From Enoplolaimus lenunculus (Eukaryota; Nematoda; Enoplea; Enoplida; Thoracostomopsidae): DNA of 64,000 nt. The number at the start of each line of letters is the position of its first letter. Position 1 is the stretch's first letter. The stretch covers positions 59,134 through 123,133 of the forward strand of contig JASANG010001316.1 in NCBI GenBank assembly GCA_030248215.1. The letters run 5' to 3'. The notes below the pieces were generated by a model. The model saw only the letters and a list, made by a program, of their open reading frames with translations. It did not search any database and was not told the DNA's origin. The translations under genes and the position numbers were made by a program. Positions 57,342-64,000 of the stretch are shown piece after piece.

Positions 57342-60300
57342 ATGACTGCAGCCACAACGCCTGAAGATGAAAATTTGTGGTGAGTTCTATTTATATGATG
57401 CCTGCCTAGGTTTGTATCAGCATGCACCATAAATTGCGGTTACAGTATACAAACCAGAGTTTTTCTTCTCATTCTGGTTTCCGGCTTAGTATCTGAGGAA
57501 AAAAGTGATTACTTCTCGGCTCTAGTTTTAAAATATACGTTTGCCAGAAATTGGAATCGGCCCTGGTTCGGCAAAGTGAAATATGCATAATTTGAACCAC
57601 TCTTTTTAGCTGAAAATTAATGGTAGTTTTGTTCGTTTGATGTTTCTTTTACTGTTTTAGGGCGAAAATTTTGGATGAAGTTCAGTCAAGATCGGTCGCC
57701 AATTTTCCTACATCTGCAATAGTTTGTCTTGGTAATACTAAATCTATTAAATAAAGTTACTACACCTTCTCACTGCATGTAGACGGATGAAATGAAGTTT
57801 GGTATGTAAAAGTAAAAGATCGGAACCAGTTACGAATATATTTGTGTCCAGTTTTTGAAAATTATAATATATAACTACGTTGTGAAGAAAGCAGAATGTG
57901 TTTCTGTTCGATGTTCGATTGTCGAATAATGTACGTGCTACAGGCTTCTTAAACGTTAGAATATGTCAACTGTTATGTGTAATAATACGCTCTCTTGTAT
58001 TACGTATCGAACGCTGTTTTGCAAGGGCTTGATTTTGGAAGCGACGTTTAAGCATTAGCTACTTTTCTGTAAAACAATGATACACTTTCAATTAAAGGTT
58101 TTTGTTTAAGGTGACGATGAGTGTGGCAAAACGGCACTTATCGCTCAAATGCAAAGAAGTGAAGACGCCAAAAAAGGTTTTGGTCTTGAGTACCACTTCT
58201 TAGACGTTATTCCAGACTATAAAGACGGTAAGCATGGTGCTTATCACTTGTATTCCACGAATGATCTTACTGTCATTCTGTTTGTCCGCTGTCCAAAATA
58301 CAATCATTGTTGCCAGTTGCTGTCTGTCAGTAGTGATTTCCGGCATGGCAATTTCAAATACAAAACAATCTCGGGTGCATTTTGTACTACATTGTACAGT
58401 ATAATTTAGATAAGGTTTCAACAATGAGTTTTCTAAATTTTAGGAACGTATGCTTATCAGCTTGGGTCCGCGCTACCGGATGTTGGCCCTGGTGACGAAA
58501 CTGCGAGGCTTGGTGTTTGGACTCTTGGCGGCGACCCAAGGCATGCTAGTCTGATGCGCCACGCATTTACGTCTGCAGCATCGTTAGATCGTGTAGTGAT
58601 TTTACTATGTGTATCAATGGAAAAACCATGGAACATCGCAGATTCACTTCAACGATGGAGCGAACGTATTGAAAATCATTTGCTCAGTCGGCCGACAGAT
58701 TATACAAAAGACGCCGTTCAAGACGCGAAAGATGCCCGTGGGTTTTGCAACTAGATTTGTAGTGGTTTATTTTAAATGGCATAATTATGTTTCATTTCTA
58801 CGATACATACTTGGCACCTGCGAAAGCTCTGTTCATTAACGAAAGTGTCCAATGGTAAAATTTGACGGATCACGATGAACAAGATATATAGAATATTGTT
58901 TCTAAGTCATTAATTTTAGAAGTACGATTTTGGCAAGAATATGTCGAGCCGTTAGACAGCAGTTCACACAGCGACTCTGGAGTCAAAGTGCCAAGCATGG
59001 AAATACTGGATACTGCCAGTATTTTGCTGCCCCTCGGAGAAAATATATTAACAAAAAATTTAGGCTTGCCCATCGTCGTTGTTGTGACTAAGGTAAACTT
59101 AAGTTTTGCAACTTTTTGCTCATACGCAAGCTTATTATCTTGTTGTGTTAAGCTCGCATTGGAGCTTGTTTAATTCTAAGCCGTATATTAGCCACAGGCT
59201 AGTTTGTGTAATTGGTTAAACCTAAATTAGGACTTTTTACATTATTTAACTAATGATTTTGGTTAAGCAAAACATTTATAAATATACAAAACAGAAAAAG
59301 AAAAGCTAGCTGTTAACTAATTAGCATATTAGCTTAATTGGTTGGGCCTAAATTAGGATGTTTTGCATTATTTCACGAGCTCCCCACCATGTAGCACTTT
59401 AGCTCTGCAAGCTATGACAGTTGGGAAATTATGTTAATTATCATTTTGTAAGCGTTTGTTCGCGGTTGGCTTTAGAAGGCTTAAACATTTGCTTAGCTAA
59501 TCGCTAATTAGCATATTATCTATGCCAACTGTAGCATCTGATTGCATGATATTTCTATAAGTATTGGTTTTGTCGGGACATAGCACTGTATTAGGTGTGG
59601 TTTTTACATAAGGAACAATTAAATATGTCGCTAAAACGTTTTATACTTCCAAATTAGTACGATACTTGCTAATTAGCAGATTAACTGTTTCAATTATTGC
59701 ATTTGGGCCTACTGTCAGGAAGTGATCGGAGCTTGCGTCATACGAGTAGTCCAGCTAAGACTGGTTCAGCTCAACTGTTTCAGACAGACTGCATGTCAAC
59801 TCTTGAAAAAGAATATGACTTCAAAGACGAGCACTTTGACTATATCCTCATGACAATCAGAAGGTTTTGCTTAAATTGTGAGTAGGCAAACAAATAATAT
59901 TAATTCCTGATTTCTTTGTTGCAACGATACGCTTCTTAACCGTTTAGATAAAGTGGTTATTAACGCTGAACACATCAGGATAACAGGATATCTGGATGCG
60001 GCCAAAAATCGCTATGGGATTTTGTTTGGACAATAAATAGACAGACATCCGGCTACTGTATTTTACATCACCACCGCACAACGCAGTTGTTTAGAAAATC
60101 ATGTAGTAGGAACACAGTTATAACAAGTTAAAACGAGTGATACTATTAGCGCGTAATGAATACAGTTGTATCTCTGTTACTATTTTTTAGATGGCGCATC
60201 CTGTATTTACACGAGTGTAAAGGAAGCGCGAAACTGCGATCTGTTGTACAAATATCTCCTGCATCGTGTGTATCAGTTTCCATTCACTAATCCAGCGTTA

Positions 60301-63300
60301 GTGGTTGAAAAGGATGCTGTTTTTATGTACGTTGGGTTTAAAATATTGGCGTCTTTCTTGAATGAATCTTTTATATTAGATTCAATAAAAGCTGGTTCGA
60401 AGCATGTTTAGTTTAAGAAACATTATAGGCACATTTGTTATATGAGGTTACTGCATTCTAGGATTAGCAACAGAGTTAGGCGAAACACTCATAGTGTGGT
60501 AACGAATTGTATCATTATGTTTACTATGGCAACATATAAGGTTGCTGCAGTAGCAGCTGTAATAGGGGCCGATAGCACGGTACAAACTGTCGTTCTGAAC
60601 AATTTTTGCTGATAAAACTTGTGTTTCCGGGCAACTGTTTCCATAAAATTTTTCCCATCTTGATAAATTTTCTACATTTAAATGTGTGTGAAAAATTCTG
60701 TTCCCCTCTCGAACTTGTCTTAATAATTAAGGAGTATGGAATGGACCTATCTTCAGTCTTGCAGAGACAAAATTCGTACAATAATAACACAGGTTTGGCA
60801 AAAGTTTTACTGGATTTATTTGGCCATCCAATTACAAACAGAGGTGAACGTTGCAGACGACAAAGCGCGGGTTCGAAAAAATTATTAGGTTTATATGTAT
60901 AGTTAGAAGCCAAATGATCTACGCTGTATATAAACTCAGAGTATAATCTCTTTCAGACCTGCTGGTTGGGATAACGAAAAGAAAATAAGTATTTTGCATG
61001 AGAACATGGTTAACATTAAACCAGAAAGCGCATTTGGCGATGTGATACGGAAACCAGTGCTTAGGAGGGTAAGTTGACACAAGAACGTCTGAAGCAAAGT
61101 CTGTATATCTGAGAAAAATTTGCGTTTTAAAATTTATTTCGTAGAAACTAGGTATTGCTTGCGTAGTGCGATCTCATATCCGGATCTTAAGCCACCTTTA
61201 TATGATGTACTTAGGAAAACTTGATGCATTTAAAAGTAACATGGTCCAAATAAATATTGGAACTAAATGCAACGCTACAAAAACGTACAATAGTGAATAG
61301 ACTCATTGTTAAGGTGTTAAAAGTTTATCGGCGTGAGATGTTAAGTTTTGTTGCTTAAAACCTCTGGATATCTTAGTCTACGGAAAGAAGAATTGTTAGC
61401 TACGTTTTGATATTTGAGTGCCATTTAGTATTAGTTTTGAATTAACTATTCGGCTCCGTCCGGACTATCTAAATTATCTGGCTCCCACATTTTTTTGTAT
61501 TCGGTCGAACCCTAATTGCTTGCCGTGTGCTAAATTTGATATAGTTGTAGCAATTGTTCAATACATAGTGATGTAAATGTTGAATTTTCTGATAATAATT
61601 ATAATAATAATAATTTATGTTATAGTGTTTGCATTATAATTTTATTTTTTCTGAGTGTTATCTAAGGCTTATTTAATGATTTGGCAGTTTTTTATTCTTA
61701 TGTTTCGTACTAATACCAACATGTTTTTGTTTTTAGCCTATGCCCCGTGACCAAGAAATAACATCAGAAGACGAGCAAAGCTTTTTAACAAAACAAAGCG
61801 TTGTGCTCAATTCATCTGCACCACAGTCATCGCAGAATACTGCAATTGCTCCTGGTTCCATGGCTGGCAGCGGAATAGCTGGTTCATCACCTGGATCTGG
61901 TGTTGGTGCTCCAGCAGCTCGTCAAGTAATGTGCTAAGCTTTCATTAGTCAAACTATGTATGCAACAGACAGTGTAGACATACTTAAGTATATGAAAAGT
62001 ACCTTGAAATATGTAGCACTGTTCAGGAGCCAGACTGCGGCAGGATATTAATTTACCGGAGCCGTATATCAAATTTTTTTACCGTAACCGAATATTAGAA
62101 AAATATTGAATGTTACTACTATGATGAGTTCTTAAAGTCTTTTTGTCAGACTCAAATGTATGTGTTGAGAATTATATTTTATTGTTAGCATGTATTTTTC
62201 ATCCTATTTCAATTAGAGAAAAACTGAGATAGCTTTACTTCCCTGAAAGGTAATCCACAGCAAGATGTTGAATGTGTCCCCTTGTAAAAAACAGCTTTAT
62301 GGTATTCGGGACCACAACTGTAAATTTTCGATATGCGGTAGGTTTACACGGATACTGGAATTGGTTACAGATATCGATTTTGCCGGATATTAAACGGGAA
62401 CCGGATATCCAGTCGTACCGTATCAAGGGCATAGCCAGGATTTTGAGAGTGGTGACGTTTACAAAAATTTTGAATCGGGTTTCTTGTGTTACCATCAACT
62501 GCAAAAATTTCCAAACACCGTTGAACATAACTGACACAAGGGGCTTGGCGCATTAAATTTACATCTGTCTCGCCCATGGCGCTGTTTTGCCCGTATAAGG
62601 ATTGCATACTTAACTATAAGCGAAACACGCTTATAGTTAAATTTGCATTGTAACATTATTGTCATCAAGTTTTTAGTCACCGCAAGCCGGGATTGAAGGT
62701 CAAGCATACGCGTTTTGAGAATTCGTGATACAGCAGAATAATAGTATTGAGCTTTAATGCTTGTGATGTGTAACCTACCCAAACGAAACTGGACCGCAAA
62801 CGTAGGCGCGAAAAATACCATTAAACATTGGCTGGGATTCCGAAACCCTAACTAAGTACACCTTAGAAATTAAGAGCGTGCTAAGTAATTACTTTACCGT
62901 TTTGTCGTTTTTAAAAGCATGCTTAAGTTCAGTAAATACTTAAGTCGCTCACTAAGTTTGACATATTACAAATGAACCGTTCAGGCATTGGTCTAGTATA
63001 AATAGTGAACTCATTGTGCCCTCTTTAATATCAAGCAAAACTATTACTTTCTTGTTATGACAATGACTGACATTTGGCGTTTATTTGTTTTTCTCGAAAA
63101 TTTAAGTATTTACTTACTCGGCGACTTAACTAATTCTTAAGTATAACTTAAGTAAACACTTAGTAACATTTCAAAAACCCAGCCCAAATGTATATAATGT
63201 TTATTTGGATTCGTGCTTCTGCTATAGTTATGTTTTCAGCCGGAGGGTATTAAAGTGTCTACAACTAGCGGCAGTGCTGCTTTGGCGGCTGGTAATACTG

Positions 63301-64000
63301 GTGCAACTGCAAACGAAGGTGTTCTAGCAAATTTCTTTAATCAATTACTGAGCAAAAAGACTGGCGGTGCTATCGCGCCGGGATCAGGTAACGCCAATCC
63401 GGCGGCCGCACAGCTTGGAACAGTTACAAGCTCACAACCGTCATTAAAAACAGGTATTTATCTTAATTTTGGCTGGATTAATGTTATAAATGTTTATCAT
63501 GTGAATGCCCGCATCATTGCTTCAGCCGTAATCCGAGAATTTAGTAGCAGTCTTAGCTGGAATTTAATTTTATATGATTTCTTTGTTTTCTTACAAGGTC
63601 GTCGTGTTGACAAGATTTTAAATTAGTTTGTGCAATCGTATCATCATGCTTTTTTATTTTTCTTTCTGCTCAGACTAATTTATTGTTCTAGTTTTTATAG
63701 TCGTTCTGATATCAATGGTTTCACAGCTTCCGATTAGTAATGATGCGGCGGCCGAGGCACTTCAACGGATGATGTCCGCGACTGGAGGCGATGCAGGTGG
63801 TGGCAGTGGTGTGTCAGCAAGCTTAAACGCAGCAATTTTAGGAGTCAAAGAAGACTCTTGCGAATAAACCAAAACCTCCGTCGAGCCATAAATCAGGCCG
63901 GCAGCAGAAATCACCGAGCCCATCAGCTAGCGCAGCAGAAGCCGGTAACACTCGACCATCGAATGTAGTGGATAACTCCACTGTGACATTCCCAAATCAA
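57342..64000 (+). CDS. DYNC1LI: DYNC1LI copy B, damaged near its 3' end, truncated by window
   Basis: Exons 57342-57379, 57661-57731, 58111-58227, 58444-58737, 58920-59092, 59784-59877, 60191-60326, 60957-61068, 61737-61925 and 63240-63453 mirror copy A and stay open. Two changes hit the last exon. The acceptor TTTCAG before AGCTTCCG becomes TTTCAC, so the next AG (63727-63728) shifts frame and soon meets a stop. Near 63860 TCTTCAAAT becomes TCTTGCGAAT, one extra base creating GAATAA. Amino-acid differences from copy A include W to S (exon 2), R to Q (exon 4, [10 protein letters not shown]), C to S (exon 10) and N to D. The GTP-binding part and the adaptor helix are intact, so a shortened protein is possible. 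Either a decaying duplicate or consensus error explains it. Confidence 0.85.

Larger units (their letters stand above)
47156..64000. repeat. Arm B of giant inverted duplication (continues beyond window)
   Basis: It is the inverted counterpart of 32632-46932. Differences from arm A: an extra C-rich block at 49590-51280, A-rich inserts at 51880-52200, a shorter minisatellite block, a different insertion complex at 55213-57174, one instead of three 70-bp units, and scattered substitutions. Confidence 0.96.

Noticed and set aside
32632-64000. Simple fold-back artefact of a single molecule
   Set aside because: The arms differ by whole insertions and many substitutions, so they are two distinct sequences; a two-haplotype misjoin is still possible.

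Overview
The window is AT-rich nuclear DNA from an animal, most likely an invertebrate. It has split genes with ordinary GT-AG introns, many short non-autonomous DNA transposons (MITEs), tRNA-derived repeats and minisatellites. Two host genes are recognised with confidence: COQ2 (ubiquinone-pathway prenyltransferase, minus strand, 0.8-7.3 kb) and a cytoplasmic dynein light intermediate chain, DYNC1LI, which is present twice. The sequence does not fix the species.

Layout. 0-7.3 kb: COQ2 with MITEs in its introns. 7.3-15.3 kb: no recognisable gene; MITEs and a GC-rich 90-bp minisatellite. 15.3-17.5 kb: a probable single-pass membrane protein with one EGF-like domain and a long cytoplasmic tail (plus strand). 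18.4-21.7 kb: MITEs, a 21-bp minisatellite, and a cluster of one intact and two degraded copies of a small Cys-rich C-terminal exon. 22.6-26.3 kb: two probable unrecognised minus-strand genes, a three-exon chain with a basic cleavage site and a two-exon secreted acidic protein. 26.3-32.4 kb: MITEs and AT-rich spacer.

32.6-64 kb is one giant inverted duplication. Arm A (about 32.6-46.9 kb) and arm B (about 47.16-64.0 kb, running off the window) mirror each other around a loop of about 223 bp. Each arm holds a DYNC1LI gene transcribed away from the centre, a fold-back element built of an 83-bp minisatellite, and a GC-richer central module. That module has an Arg/Gln-rich ORF followed by a non-coding stretch full of small perfect hairpins. 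The arms are not identical. They carry different nested insertions (39.4 kb versus 55.2-57.2 kb), different repeat numbers and scattered substitutions, and the arm B DYNC1LI copy has a changed splice acceptor and a frameshift. Either this is a real inverted duplication with one copy decaying, or two haplotypes joined head to head in assembly. Noisy C-rich and A-rich inserts in arm B at 49.6-52.2 kb keep an assembly explanation open.

The most unusual signal is in the central module: four hairpins within 145 bp share a CTAAC-GGG-GTTAG core while their outer stem bases change in a compensatory way. They lie downstream of an unassigned basic ORF whose C-terminus resembles the UAP56-binding motif of mRNA-export adaptors.
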